Below are positions 25,824 through 35,522 of a stretch of DNA of 64,000 bases, in pieces (positions within the stretch are counted from its first letter, which is position 1; every line of letters starts with the position of its first letter). The notes beneath the pieces are model-generated. The model saw only the letters and a list, made by a program, of their open reading frames with translations. It was not told where the DNA came from and ran no database searches. The DNA comes from Lewinella sp. 4G2 (GTDB lineage Bacteria > Bacteroidota > Bacteroidia > Chitinophagales > Saprospiraceae). Made by a program: the position numbers and the translations under genes. Location: assembly GCF_001625015.1 (NCBI RefSeq), contig NZ_LVWJ02000014.1:3224001-3288000 (forward strand), in the 5' to 3' direction.

Positions 25824-27005
25824 ATGAAAGAAACCTATTCTGTCATTGAAAGTAATTTTAGAAGGTCAAGGATTATAATTAATATTGTCGGATCATTTCT
25901 GGCTATAAGCTTTTTCCTTTACACTATCTATCTTGGTTGTTTTAATGAGAATAGCAAGTTGGCTGGACTTATAGTTTTAACATTCATGGCCGCGGCAATC
26001 ATATATTTAGCTGTTCAAAACATCTTATATGTTATTCGATCGCAAATAAGAATAGATAATAAAGGCATAATAATTACTGGAAGAAATACTCAAAGAGAGA
26101 TTTCTTTGAAAGACATAAGAGGATTTAGCCATGAAAAATACAGCCTGAAAATCTCGACTAGAGACAAAGTGAATGATTTTGAAATTTCTGTTTACTTTGA
26201 AAAATTTAATGAGATATTGGAATGGTTCGAATTGAACTATGTAAATGAGAAAAATGAACGATTTAAGCAAGAACAAAATGAAATAAGAAATAATATTATT
26301 TATGGTTCGAACTCTTATGAGCGTGAATACAATTTGCAACGAGCAGTGCGAGTAGGTAAAGTCTTTAATATAATTTCAGTATTACTGTCTTTAATCGTCC
26401 TATTTTATCCTAAGCCATATAATGTTGTTTTTTTGTTAGGTGTCCTTCTATTAATAGTGGGATATGGTTTAATTATATCTTCAAAAGGATTGATTCGACT
26501 AGATACTACAGAAGGTCAAGCTTATCCATCTATTATCATTGGTATCTATACTTTAGTTACTTGTCTCTTTCTTCGGTCATTTTTAGATTTTGATATTTAT
26601 GGATATATGCCTTTAATTACTTACATGTTGGCCTTGTCGGTCGTGTTTACAGCAATAGTATACTTGGTAGATTGGAGGTCTACAACTCTGAGGCCATCAA
26701 GTGTTTCAGTTTTCAGTTATACTATTGGCTCACTAATGCTTTCATATGCGATTTTAATACATTTAAATTGTTACTATGATTCATATGCTTCTGAAGTAAA
26801 TACAATTGAGATTATTGAGAAAAATAAATCTTCTGGAAGTGATCCTTCTTACTACTTACTAGTAAAGGAAGAGGATTTTGACGATGACGTTGATAGATTT
26901 AGTGTTAATGAACGTTTGTATAATAGGATATCCATTTCTGATTCTATTACAGTACTTAAGCATTCAGGTCTCTTATCCATACCATGGATTACAATTTCGG
27001 AATAA
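25824..27005 (+). CDS. Polytopic membrane protein, unknown family
   Basis: 393 residues. Two N-terminal transmembrane helices (about 17-40 and 47-70), a soluble PH-like stretch (about 75-150, IDNKGIIITGRNTQREISLKDI), then six or so further helices between 170 and 320, and a C-terminal soluble tail with YYLLVKEEDFDDDVDRF. The start fits an ATG preceded by an A/T-rich leader. The largest membrane protein in the array; role unknown. Confidence 0.65.
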   Translation: MKETYSVIESNFRRSRIIINIVGSFLAISFFLYTIYLGCFNENSKLAGLIVLTFMAAAIIYLAVQNILYVIRSQIRIDNKGIIITGRNTQREISLKDIRGFSHEKYSLKISTRDKVNDFEISVYFEKFNEILEWFELNYVNEKNERFKQEQNEIRNNIIYGSNSYEREYNLQRAVRVGKVFNIISVLLSLIVLFYPKPYNVVFLLGVLLLIVGYGLIISSKGLIRLDTTEGQAYPSIIIGIYTLVTCLFLRSFLDFDIYGYMPLITYMLALSVVFTAIVYLVDWRSTTLRPSSVSVFSYTIGSLMLSYAILIHLNCYYDSYASEVNTIEIIEKNKSSGSDPSYYLLVKEEDFDDDVDRFSVNERLYNRISISDSITVLKHSGLLSIPWITISE

Positions 27006-27074
27006 ACATTTGATGAGGTCCAAAATCCGCACACTTTCATAGCCATTACGGCTCCTTAACGTTTAAAATTATTC

Positions 27075-27294
27075 GCCCAACACTGCAATCCACGTCAAGC
27101 CGCTGCCACTTCGAGTCGATGTCTCTATTACGTCCAGAGTCCGGCCACTGGTCCGAACACTCGGATGTCCAAAAGTCCTCCGCAGGCTCCGGAGTTTTGG
27201 CCATGCTCGCTTATCGGCCCAGTGGCCTTTTAGTTCCGATTGACTATCTTAGTGGAGTTAATGACGCGGCCTGCGTGGGCTGCAATCGTTGGGC
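27075..27294 (+). repeat. attC14, long attC-like site
   Basis: 220 bases, subtype A. Shares the segment GATGTCTCTATTACGTCC with attC15 and attC32. Preceded by an outer-module remnant AGCCATTACGGCTCC at 27041. Confidence 0.9.
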
Positions 27295-27403
27295 GAAACA
27301 GAATAAATACTATGACTTAGAATACGTTCGTTCTTGGTCGTGTTGGGCCAGAAAGAAACAAACACTATGCCTCAGAGGACGTTCGTTCACTGTTGTGTTA
27401 GGC
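27295..27403 (+). repeat. 54-base core-ended units (2 copies)
   Basis: Cores GTTGGGC 27342-27348 and GTTAGGC 27397-27403. Confidence 0.8.
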
Positions 27404-27485
27404 GGAAAATGTACAGACTCCTGACAGGCGAAACTTAAAAATAGCCTAACCTGTTACTATCGATTAGAAGACAAAAGATGTCAAA

Positions 27486-27707
27486 ATGGTACTAGAATCA
27501 CCACTAACTAACGTACAGCTTGAACTGATGAAGATGTTTAGTCATGATCTTGATGATGATGACCTGATCTCTCTTAAACGGACTTTGGCAAATTTCTTTG
27601 CTGAGAAAGCCAGCGCTGAGATGGATAGGCTTTGGAAGGAGAAAAACTGGTCTGATCAAACTATGGAGAACTGGCTAGAAGGAGATAAGGAATTCAGCGA
27701 GCAGTGA
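27486..27707 (+). CDS. Putative antitoxin of a PIN toxin-antitoxin pair
   Basis: 73 acidic, helical residues (LKRTLANFFAEKASAEMDRLWKEKNW), of the size and type that precedes PIN toxins in Bacteroidota. The GTGA overlap with the next gene (27704-27707) indicates translational coupling. Expected to bind the toxin and the operon promoter. Confidence 0.75.
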   Translation: MVLESPLTNVQLELMKMFSHDLDDDDLISLKRTLANFFAEKASAEMDRLWKEKNWSDQTMENWLEGDKEFSEQ

Positions 27708-28123
27708 GAGTTGTATTAGATACAAATAGCCTGATCGTTTCAATTGGTCGAAAATCTAAATTCCGTCCAATATTTGATTCACTTCTCCACGGTCAAATCA
27801 CTTTGGTCGTTTCTAATGATGTTCTTTCCGAATACGTTGAAATACTAGAGCAAAGAACAAATGCAATAGTTGCAGAAAACATTGGTAACTACTTGATGAG
27901 GTCGCCTGACGTGAATAAGATTGAAATATATTTTAAATGGGCCGCAATATACGCGGATGCAGATGATAACAAATTTGTCGATTGTGCACTCAATGGAAAT
28001 GCTCAATTCATTGTGACTGATGACAAGCACTTTAATGTTTTGAAGGAAACTGAATTCCCAAAGATGAAAGTCATCAGAACCAGAGACTTTTTGAATATGA
28101 TTAGTGAGCAGGATGGATTATAG
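27704..28123 (+). CDS. PIN-domain putative toxin (VapC-like RNase)
   Basis: 139 residues, GTG start within the antitoxin stop. PIN signature: MRVVLDTNSLIVSI (Asp6), the conserved Glu in LSEYVEILE near residue 46, and the acidic cluster DADDNKFVDCALNGNAQFIV with VTDDKHF. Members are Mg-dependent RNases. It lies in a two-gene cassette, the usual form in which toxin-antitoxin loci are carried by large integrons. Confidence 0.85.
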   Translation: MRVVLDTNSLIVSIGRKSKFRPIFDSLLHGQITLVVSNDVLSEYVEILEQRTNAIVAENIGNYLMRSPDVNKIEIYFKWAAIYADADDNKFVDCALNGNAQFIVTDDKHFNVLKETEFPKMKVIRTRDFLNMISEQDGL

Positions 28124-28267
28124 GCAGGGCTTCATCACGATCATCTATTACCGATGGAGTGTTGAGTAATCGAATCTAGATAACTAGGCTTCTTAACCAG
28201 CAAACATATACGGATATTCAAATCTATATGGGTGAGTAGATCTATGATTGGTTAATTAATAAAATCC

Positions 28268-28487
28268 GCCCAACACTGCAATCCACGTCAAGCCGCTGCC
28301 ACTTTGAGTAGATGTCTCTATTACGTCCAGAGTCCGGCCACTGGTCCGAACACTCGGATGTCCAAAAGTCCTCCGCAGGCTCCGGAGTTTTGGACATGCT
28401 CGCTTATCGGCCCAGTGGCCTTTTAGTTCCGATTGACTATCTTAGTGGAGTTAATGACGCGGCCTGCGTGGGCTGCAATCGTTGGGC
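28268..28487 (+). repeat. attC15, long attC-like site
   Basis: 220 bases, subtype A. Carries GATGTCCAAAA opposite TTTTGGACATG, a compensatory pair of changes that keeps the inner stem. Confidence 0.9.
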
Positions 28488-28540
28488 GTAACGAATAAAT
28501 ACTATTACTTGGAATACGTCCGCTCATCGTTATGTCGGGC
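28488..28540 (+). repeat. 54-base-type unit with degenerate core
   Basis: Body TATTACTTGGAATACGTCCG, terminal GTCGGGC at 28534-28540. Confidence 0.7.
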
Positions 28541-28556
28541 GCCACAAAGAATAAAA

Positions 28557-29261
28557 ATGAAATCGAAAGTCTTCTCAAACAAAAAATTGATTGGAACATC
28601 AGAATTGCAAATGACTGATGAAAGTTTGGGAGTAGTTTCGGGTAAATTAATTCCCAATAAAAATTATGAAGAAATTCGAAATGCGATTTGGAGTATTAAT
28701 AGCTCGAGTTCAACTAAGAAATTCAATGAATTTAATCGACTTAGAATAAATTGCCAACTCGAAAATGAAGTTTTTTTGTTTCCATTAAGTGGATTTTTAA
28801 TAAGGGATTTAGAAGAATTGCCAAATGAAGAATTAGAATTCCAAGCGGTAGGAAATTATAGACATGTGATTGAAGATAACTTCTTGGTAAATCCTCCAAA
28901 GGAGCGAATATTTGAGCCGTGGGAGTTTATAACGATTGAACAAAAAATATCTTATGAAGATGAACTGTTAAAAGAAATAGGAATAGGAAATCCAAAAGGA
29001 ATTTTGAATTTCTTAAACTCGAAAAGCCATAAATTGAGTAAGTATTCATTTAATGCTATGGCAAAATCGTCAAGAAACGATGATGTGTTGTTCACGGTAA
29101 ATGAGAAAGGAGAAAATAAATTTGAATATGCGGTAGTTCATTTGACGTGGAAAAGTAAATTTGAAGAGAATGATAATTATCCAATCGCAGAATTTTTTGA
29201 AGATTTCGACCATTTTTTGAATTATAGAATGTATCCAGATAAAAGAGATTGGGAAGAATAA
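28557..29261 (+). CDS. Hypothetical protein
   Basis: 234 residues from the ATG at 28557; the open frame upstream (from 28482) is the att core and a 54-base unit. Soluble, acidic, alpha/beta. A stretch near 160 (ILNFLNSKSHKLSKYSFNA) is helical. It has the length and composition of polymorphic-toxin immunity proteins, without a recognised domain. Confidence 0.6.
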   Translation: MKSKVFSNKKLIGTSELQMTDESLGVVSGKLIPNKNYEEIRNAIWSINSSSSTKKFNEFNRLRINCQLENEVFLFPLSGFLIRDLEELPNEELEFQAVGNYRHVIEDNFLVNPPKERIFEPWEFITIEQKISYEDELLKEIGIGNPKGILNFLNSKSHKLSKYSFNAMAKSSRNDDVLFTVNEKGENKFEYAVVHLTWKSKFEENDNYPIAEFFEDFDHFLNYRMYPDKRDWEE

Positions 29262-29407
29262 TTAGCGAATTATAAGGAAGACATCGAACGCACATCACAT
29301 CGCTGACCATGAGGATAGCTTTAATCTGACAAAGGGGAATGTCATCTATGAAGAACTAAAAATTCTAGTTGATTCAAAAGTAGTCCATGAGAATAAATAA
29401 ATCATCC

Positions 29408-29627
29408 GCCCAACACTGCAATCCACGTCAAGCCGCTGTTACTTCAAGTCGAGCAGGGTAGAAGGGTTGAAGCTCGGCCACTGGTCCGAACACTCGGATG
29501 GCCAAAAGTCCTCCGCAAGCTCCGGAGTTTTGGCCATGCTCGCTTATCGGCCCAGTGGCCTTTCAGTTCCGATTGAGTATCTTAGTGGAGTTAAGGACGC
29601 GGCCTGCGTGGGCTGCAATCGTTGGGC
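29408..29627 (+). repeat. attC16, long attC-like site
   Basis: 220 bases, subtype B (GAGCAGGGTAGAAGGGTTG). R' GTTGGGC 29621. Confidence 0.9.
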
Positions 29628-29735
29628 GTAACAGAATAAATACTATGACTTAGAATACGTTCGATCATCGTCACGTTGGGCGAGAAAGAACAAATACTTT
29701 GACTTAGAATACGTTCGTTCATAGTCTTGTGGGGC
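29628..29735 (+). repeat. 54-base core-ended units (2 copies)
   Basis: Cores GTTGGGC 29675-29681 and degenerate GTGGGGC 29729-29735; spacing 54 each. Confidence 0.78.
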
Positions 29736-29907
29736 AAAACATAAAATCCGGTACAGATTCTTAAATTGAGCCATTATATTTGAAAATTACGTTGCAGGTA
29801 GCTTATTTTGAGCGCGCGAGAATAAAGATAGAAATGATCGTAAAATGATGTTTTAAAGTTTCTAATAGATTTTCGTCTATATACTAGAATGAATCCACTT
29901 AAACTGA

Positions 29908-30362
29908 ATGACTATGGGAATGACCACTTACTTGTATGGTGTAATTGAAGAATACGGTTTAAACCACCACCGAAGCGAAGAAATCTATTTACATAATGAA
30001 CGAATTATAGCTGGGTTACCAGAGACGGATTCATGGCCACCACTATCCAAGAACATGTTTTCGATCACGAAAATGTTGAGGAGGAAATTGGTTCTAATTA
30101 CGAATACTATGGCCGACTCATCCATTTTGGAGGTTGCTTCAAATCGATTGAATATGAATGGCCTGAGTGGAAAGAAAAGTCCGAATACTTACTTAAGGAC
30201 TTATATTGGTGAAGTGCCACTGTTCATTTCAAGACAGAATACTCTGAAGTGATTTCGTTTAATTGGAGAATTGATTTAAAAAAGTGGAATGTAAAAGAAG
30301 GACCATTGTTGCCAATAAATGAGAGTTTTTGGGAATTTAAAAATGAGTCTGAGTGGTTATAG
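29908..30362 (+). pseudogene. Hypothetical protein gene with frameshift and nonsense codon
   Basis: Begins MTMGMTTYLYGVIEEYG and LPETDSWPPLSKNMFSI. Around 30060 the frame shifts, and the sense sequence continues as HENVEEEIGSNYEYYGRLI, SIEYEWPEWKEK, then a TGA after LYW near 30210, then SATVHFKTEY, WRIDLKKWNV up to the stop at 30360-30362. The reassembled protein belongs to a small Bacteroidota family starting MGMTTY, function unknown. Two lesions mean the cassette is dead. Confidence 0.65.
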
Positions 30363-30448
30363 TACACTTCGTACGACTTTGCGCCAACGGCAATTCTGAA
30401 GTCATTCAAACTAGTTTTAGATTCAGAACAGGAAGAGGCTAACCGGTT

Positions 30449-30688
30449 ATGAAGAAAAAAGGTATTCCTATTTACGAACAGTTTACGTGGCAAGGATTTA
30501 TTCATCTTTGTAAGTATAGTGCGTTGTATACCTTAGCATTAATTATTCCAGCGATTAGTATTATAGTTGATTTTGAGATTCACAGAAAGGTTGGTGTTCT
30601 TAATTTGGTGTTTATCATATACGGTTCAGTTTGGATGCTAGTCTTTTTCACTGATTGCTTAATACCGAAATTGAGAGGAGAAAAATAA
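30449..30688 (+). CDS. Small membrane protein
   Basis: 79 residues with two predicted transmembrane helices (about 25-43 and 51-70). Just upstream, 30363-30448 encodes part of a separate open segment (TSYDFAPTAILKSFKL) without a start, perhaps the rest of another degraded frame. No family recognised. Followed at once by an outer module. Confidence 0.5.
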   Translation: MKKKGIPIYEQFTWQGFIHLCKYSALYTLALIIPAISIIVDFEIHRKVGVLNLVFIIYGSVWMLVFFTDCLIPKLRGEK

Positions 30689-30737
30689 TTCGCTCAACTT
30701 TACAGTCATCACGGCCTCCTAAAGAATAAAATTATCC

Positions 30738-30957
30738 GCCCAACACTGCAATCCACGTCAAGCCGCTGTCACTTCGAGTCGAGCAGGGTAGGAGGGTAGA
30801 TGCCCGGCCACTGGTCCAAACACTCGGATGGCCAAAAGTCCTCCGCAAGCTCCGGAGTTTTGGCCATGCTCGCTTATCGGCCCAGTGGCCTTTTAGTGTC
30901 GATTGAGTATCTTAGTGGAATCAAGGACGCGGCCTGCGTGGGCTGCAATCGTTGAGC
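30738..30957 (+). repeat. attC17, long attC-like site
   Basis: 220 bases, subtype B. R' is GTTGAGC. Outer module with GCTCAAC at 30692 lies 46 bases upstream. Confidence 0.9.
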
Positions 30958-31172
30958 GTAACAGAATGAAAATTATGACTTATAATACGTTCGTTCATCT
31001 TAGTGTTGGGCGAAACAGAATAAATACTATGACTTAGAATACGTTCATTCATCATAATATTAGTCGTAAAAGAATAAATAATATTGCTTAGAATACGTTC
31101 GTTCATCATCGTGTTGGCCGAGAATGAATAATACTACGCATGGATTGACGCTCGTTGATCTTTGTGTTAGGC
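30958..31172 (+). repeat. 54-base core-ended units (4 copies)
   Basis: Cores GTTGGGC 31005-31011, ATTAGTC 31059-31065, GTTGGCC 31112-31118, GTTAGGC 31166-31172. Only the first and last fit GTTRRRY. Confidence 0.8.
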
Positions 31173-31209
31173 GGGAATAGGTATAACTGATACATGAATA
31201 AAACTTTAA

Positions 31210-31536
31210 GTGATGACATCCAAAATGATATATTCATGCTTCGAAGGATTGTATGATAAATTCGACTGGCCAATTATTGAAAATAAATCCGAATATGTCC
31301 ATATCGGAAACTCATCTGAAAGAGATTTAAATAAAATATCACTCGCATTATCTCATTTTATTGGAGAATATTTGTTTGTAGTATTGAACAGGAACACTTC
31401 ATGTAAAACAAAAAATAGTCTAAGCGATGTAAATAATTTTATTATGGATAATGAAAATATGGTTTTTGTTGAAATCACATGGAAATTATGCTTAGAAATA
31501 AAAGGTGAGGTTATGAGAGTGGGATATTTAAAATGA
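31210..31536 (+). CDS. Hypothetical protein
   Basis: 108 residues, soluble alpha/beta with no motif (SLALSHFIGEYLFVVLNRN). The following 280 bases up to attC18 contain no credible gene. Could itself be a truncated remnant. Confidence 0.5.
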   Translation: MMTSKMIYSCFEGLYDKFDWPIIENKSEYVHIGNSSERDLNKISLALSHFIGEYLFVVLNRNTSCKTKNSLSDVNNFIMDNENMVFVEITWKLCLEIKGEVMRVGYLK

Positions 31537-31817
31537 GAAGCGTACAAGATCGCAGCCGAATTTACTTGAGCGAGTCACAGGTAAACTAGGCTTTAAGATA
31601 TTAATCGAGAATTTGTAGAATCTATTGATATACAATTGATATCTGCTTATGGTAAAACCATATGGAAAACGCACTCAAGTCTAATAGTACAAACGTGCAG
31701 AAGTAGATGTGTTGAAATTCAAAACTTTTGATCGTTCATAGGAGGACGCAATATTCCAACTTGCATTTTAGGATTAATAATTTTGCTGAAGGCCGGAACC
31801 TTTATTCATAATCATCC

Positions 31818-32037
31818 GCCCAACACTGCAATCCACGTCAAGCCGCTGTCACTTCGAGTCAAGCAGGGTAGAAGGGTGCAAGCCCGGCCACTGGTCCGAA
31901 CACTCGGATGGCCAAAAGTCCTCCGCAGGCTCCGGAGTTTTGGCCATGCTCGCTTATCGGCCCAGTGGCCTTTTAGTTCCGATTGAGTATCTTAGTGGAG
32001 TCAAGGACGCGGCCTGCGTGGGCTGCAATCGTTGGGC
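31818..32037 (+). repeat. attC18, long attC-like site
   Basis: 220 bases, subtype B with GGGTGCAAGCCC, as in attC23, attC29 and attC38. Confidence 0.9.
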
Positions 32038-32199
32038 GTAAAAGAATAAATATAATGACTTAGAATACGTTCGTTCATCGTCCTGTTGGGCGCGAAAGAA
32101 CAAATACTATGACTTAGAATACGTTCGTTCATCGTCGTGTTGGGCGCGAAAGAATAAATACTGTGACTTAGAATACGTTCGTTCATCGTCGTGTTGAGC
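32038..32199 (+). repeat. 54-base core-ended units (3 copies)
   Basis: Cores at 32085-32091, 32139-32145 (GTTGGGC) and 32193-32199 (GTTGAGC), exactly 54 bases apart. The clearest tandem block. 32200-32488 after it holds nothing recognisable. Confidence 0.88.
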
Positions 32200-32488
32200 G
32201 GAACAGAATAAAGTAAAACGCTCGATGACGTAAATTGATCCATGTGAGTCGAAGAGGCGCCATACATAAACACCTCGGGATATTCGGTTTTGTGAACTTT
32301 AGTTGTTGTCGAATATAGCTAAAACATATAGTGACATTTGTTGATGAAGTTGATGAAGATTAATCTAGGTCAACGGTATGTTGTGTCCAAGAATTGTGGA
32401 CATTTGAAATTAGAATACCATTGATGTACAGCAACCTGAACCTACAATTTATTTCGTAGATAGGCGTTTAGATAGAAACAAATTAATT

Positions 32489-33490
32489 ATGATATATAAA
32501 GTGATCCTATCTATAATTTTGCATTTTGTAAGCATAGGGCTTTACGCACAGACCATAGTTCTACCACAAGTATTTACTATTAAAAATAATATTGATACGA
32601 TAATTATTACGGAATATGGTACCCAAGTGAAGATTGAGAGGAACTCTATCGAAACATCTGATACTTCGATGAATCTTGTAGATGAATACAGTATTCACAT
32701 ACGAGAAGTTATTGATAATCTAGGCGCGGTTGTAAATCAAGTATCGACAAATAGCAATCGAGGGATCCTTATATCCGATGGCATGTTATACATTACGGCT
32801 TATGTAGGCGATCAAGAACTTGAATTGAGATCGGATCGAAAAATTGAAATTAGAACACCAGTTAGTGCTGGCAATTTTGATATGGGATTGTACTCTATTT
32901 CATCAACTGACGAGTGGACTAAAATGACAAGTGAAATCTCTCTTGATACCTGTCCTTCTTTTATTATGACCGTGTTGACATACGATTCTATAGTTGATAA
33001 AAATTCCTATCGCGTATGGCAAAAGAAAAACAACAGGGTCGATGGACTGTTTGGAGGAACAAACCGACCTAGACAGCAAGTTTATACTATACCTATCCCA
33101 TACGACACAGTGTGGAATTGTGATAACAATGAATTATCTTACTATAATTTTAATATTCAAGATTTTGGTTGGTACAACATCGATAAGCTTGCCAAAATTA
33201 GAAAGCCAAGAAGTATGTCAGTTGTTTGTAGAGAAGGAATGAGAGTAATCGCACTTGTAGATAAGAAAAATATAGTAATTAGGTTTCATGAAAGTAAACG
33301 CGGAGTATACCACTTGTCAAATTACCCATCTACATTAGGATCGACGGTGATTAGTTACAAAACTGTAGAAGATGACAAGGTTTTGTTTAGTGTTTATTCC
33401 ATGAAAAAATTTAGATCTAGATTGAATATGCCGGAACCAAATGTGGTATCTAATGCTGAATTTAGGAAAATAATTAGACAATTACATTAA
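32489..33490 (+). CDS. Exported protein of unknown function
   Basis: 333 residues. Signal peptide IYKVILSIILHFVSIGLYA with cleavage likely before Gln21. The mature part is beta-rich: QVFTIKNNIDTIIITEYGTQ, PVSAGNFDMGLYSISS, PYDTVWNCDNNELSYYNF and WYNIDKLAKIRKPR. It looks like a periplasmic or surface domain architecture common in Bacteroidota, but I recognise no family. Confidence 0.7.
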   Translation: MIYKVILSIILHFVSIGLYAQTIVLPQVFTIKNNIDTIIITEYGTQVKIERNSIETSDTSMNLVDEYSIHIREVIDNLGAVVNQVSTNSNRGILISDGMLYITAYVGDQELELRSDRKIEIRTPVSAGNFDMGLYSISSTDEWTKMTSEISLDTCPSFIMTVLTYDSIVDKNSYRVWQKKNNRVDGLFGGTNRPRQQVYTIPIPYDTVWNCDNNELSYYNFNIQDFGWYNIDKLAKIRKPRSMSVVCREGMRVIALVDKKNIVIRFHESKRGVYHLSNYPSTLGSTVISYKTVEDDKVLFSVYSMKKFRSRLNMPEPNVVSNAEFRKIIRQLH

Positions 33491-33602
33491 GAATATTATT
33501 TAGAGATAAACACTAACTTCTATACTCTGTACAGCACCTCAAGATATATGGAAGACGCTACTTGACTTTATTAACTCAACTCGTTAATAATTAATATAAT
33601 CC

Positions 33603-33822
33603 GCCCAACACTGCAATCCACGTCAAGCCGCTGTTACTTCGGGTCGAAGGCTCTATCATGTCCAATGCCCGGCCACTGGTCCGAACACTCGGATGGCCAA
33701 AAGTCCTCCGCAGGCTCCGGAGTTTTGGCCATGCTCGCTTATCGTCCCAGTGGCCTTTCAGTTCCGGTTTAGTATCTTAGTGGAGTCATGGACGCGGCCT
33801 GCGTGGGCTGCGTTCGTTGGGC
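33603..33822 (+). repeat. attC19, long attC-like site
   Basis: 220 bases, subtype A. CTGCGTTCG before the core; ATCGTCCCAGTGGCC in the inner stem. Confidence 0.9.
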
Positions 33823-33929
33823 GTAACGAATAAATACTATGACTTAGAATACGTTCCTTCATCGTCTTGTTGGGCGTAACAGAATAATTACTATGACTTA
33901 GAATACGTTCGATCATCGTCACGTTGGGC
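33823..33929 (+). repeat. 54-base core-ended units (2 copies)
   Basis: Cores GTTGGGC 33869-33875 and 33923-33929. The second unit together with the following gene recurs at 63028 onward. Confidence 0.88.
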
Positions 33930-34050
33930 GTAAAGGAACAAATAAAAAGGAATAGATGCTGTTCACTGATTATCGTATCCGGCGATTCAAAGTGACAATG
34001 AAAATTTCGCAACTTACCTTGTTTCAGGTAGCGAATTTCAAATCTTGATT

Positions 34051-34932
34051 ATGAACAAGTATGATTATACATGTGATGGTTGCGGAAGGGAGCATGCTTA
34101 TTTGACAGGTCGAATTACTCAAGGTTCACCAACCGATATTCTTCAAAATAAAGAGAATTTTATTGATAACCCCCACTCTTCAATTCACATAGTGAATAAG
34201 GAAAGAGTATACATTAATGGAATAATTCCGCTGTACACACCGGAATTAGGTGATGAATTAGAATTAGATAACTGGTGTGTTATCAGTTATGATAGTTGGA
34301 ATGAGGCTATAAAAAATAAAAGTTCTATTGAAGGGCGATTATTGTATAAAGATGATTTATTTCATATTAAGGCCAACACAAATTTCAAAATTGGTTATGA
34401 TGAAGAAAGAGATGAATTCTTATTTTTTACTGATCAAGAATCATCTGACCTGTATAGATGGCAATCGACTGGTTTAACAACAAAAGAAATCAAAAGTCTA
34501 TTTTCTTCCTTTTATCACAAACTAGAAGATGAAGATACAAGAGATCAGTACACCTACGATATTAAAGAAGCGATAGAGTTTCTTCTAGATAATCAAGGAA
34601 TTTCATACGTGCATGCCCTACTTAATGATGAGATTATATTTCAGTTGATCGACTCTTCTGGGCTAGAAAAACCTTCATCAAAGATTATTGGAATAGGAAT
34701 TGATATTCCCATCGATACAACTGATACAATAACAGATTACAAGATTTTAAACTTTAGTCGATTATCAACTTTTAATGTCCATTACATTGAAGGAATCAAA
34801 TTGTACCAGTATGATTATGTTGATGATATAGGAAAACTAAATAAAGATGTTTGCGACATCGTGACAGAAGTATATGGAGCTACACCAAGTGAAGTCAAGT
34901 ACAGATTAAATTTCATGACCAAATTAAAATAA
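34051..34932 (+). CDS. Zinc-ribbon-type hypothetical protein (intact copy)
   Basis: 293 residues from the ATG at 34051. N-terminal YDYTCDGCGREHAYLTG carries a CxxC metal-site half; the matching cysteine pair is not evident. Followed by a beta-rich part (VNKERVYINGIIPLYTPELG) and an alpha/beta C-terminal domain (VHALLNDEIIFQLIDSSG). The copy at 63203 has the same sequence with a nonsense codon. Function unknown. Confidence 0.65.
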   Translation: MNKYDYTCDGCGREHAYLTGRITQGSPTDILQNKENFIDNPHSSIHIVNKERVYINGIIPLYTPELGDELELDNWCVISYDSWNEAIKNKSSIEGRLLYKDDLFHIKANTNFKIGYDEERDEFLFFTDQESSDLYRWQSTGLTTKEIKSLFSSFYHKLEDEDTRDQYTYDIKEAIEFLLDNQGISYVHALLNDEIIFQLIDSSGLEKPSSKIIGIGIDIPIDTTDTITDYKILNFSRLSTFNVHYIEGIKLYQYDYVDDIGKLNKDVCDIVTEVYGATPSEVKYRLNFMTKLK

Positions 34933-34941
34933 TAAAAATCC

Positions 34942-35161
34942 GCCCAACACTGCAATCCACGTCAAGCCGCTGTCACTTCGTGTCTAGCAGGGTAGGAGGG
35001 TTGATGCCCGGCCACTGGTCCGCACGCTCGGATGTCCAAAAGTCCTCCGCAAGCTCCGGAGTTTTGGCCATGCTCGCTTACCGGCCCAGTGGCCTTTTAG
35101 TTTCGATTGACTATCTTAGTGGAGTTAAGGACGCGGCCTGCGTGGGCTGCAATCGTTGGGC
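34942..35161 (+). repeat. attC20, long attC-like site
   Basis: 220 bases, subtype B (CTAGCAGGGTAGGAGGGTTG). Confidence 0.9.
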
Positions 35162-35377
35162 GTAAAAGAACAAATACTGTGACTTAGAATACGTTCATTC
35201 ATCGTCGTGTTGGGCGTAAAAGAATAAATATTGTGCCCTAGAATACGTTCGTTGTTCGTCGTGTTGGGCGAAATCGAATAAATACTAAGACTTAGAATAC
35301 GTTCGGTCATTGTCGTATTGGGCGAGAAAGAATAAACACTATGACTTAGAATACGTTCATTCATTGTCGTGTTGGGC
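35162..35377 (+). repeat. 54-base core-ended units (4 copies)
   Basis: Cores end at 35215, 35269, 35323 and 35377, each 54 bases apart. The third is ATTGGGC, the others GTTGGGC. Confidence 0.88.
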
Positions 35378-35522
35378 GCAAAAGAATAAATTTAGTCTTA
35401 AGTATTTTCTACAGTCATAATTAAGGAAATGGTGCATTAGTCTCACTTATCCTTGTGTATTAACTCAAAGGAAGAACATATGGGACTTCGAGTCATTATT
35501 TTTAAATTAAGTGCAGTCGTAT

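Noticed and set aside
32001..32273. Minus-strand frames coding repeated NERILSHSIYSF peptides (also 30921, 33758, 35125, 62955)
   Set aside because: They are the reverse translation of tandem 54-base units (54 is divisible by three, so the frame repeats). No start context or independent support.
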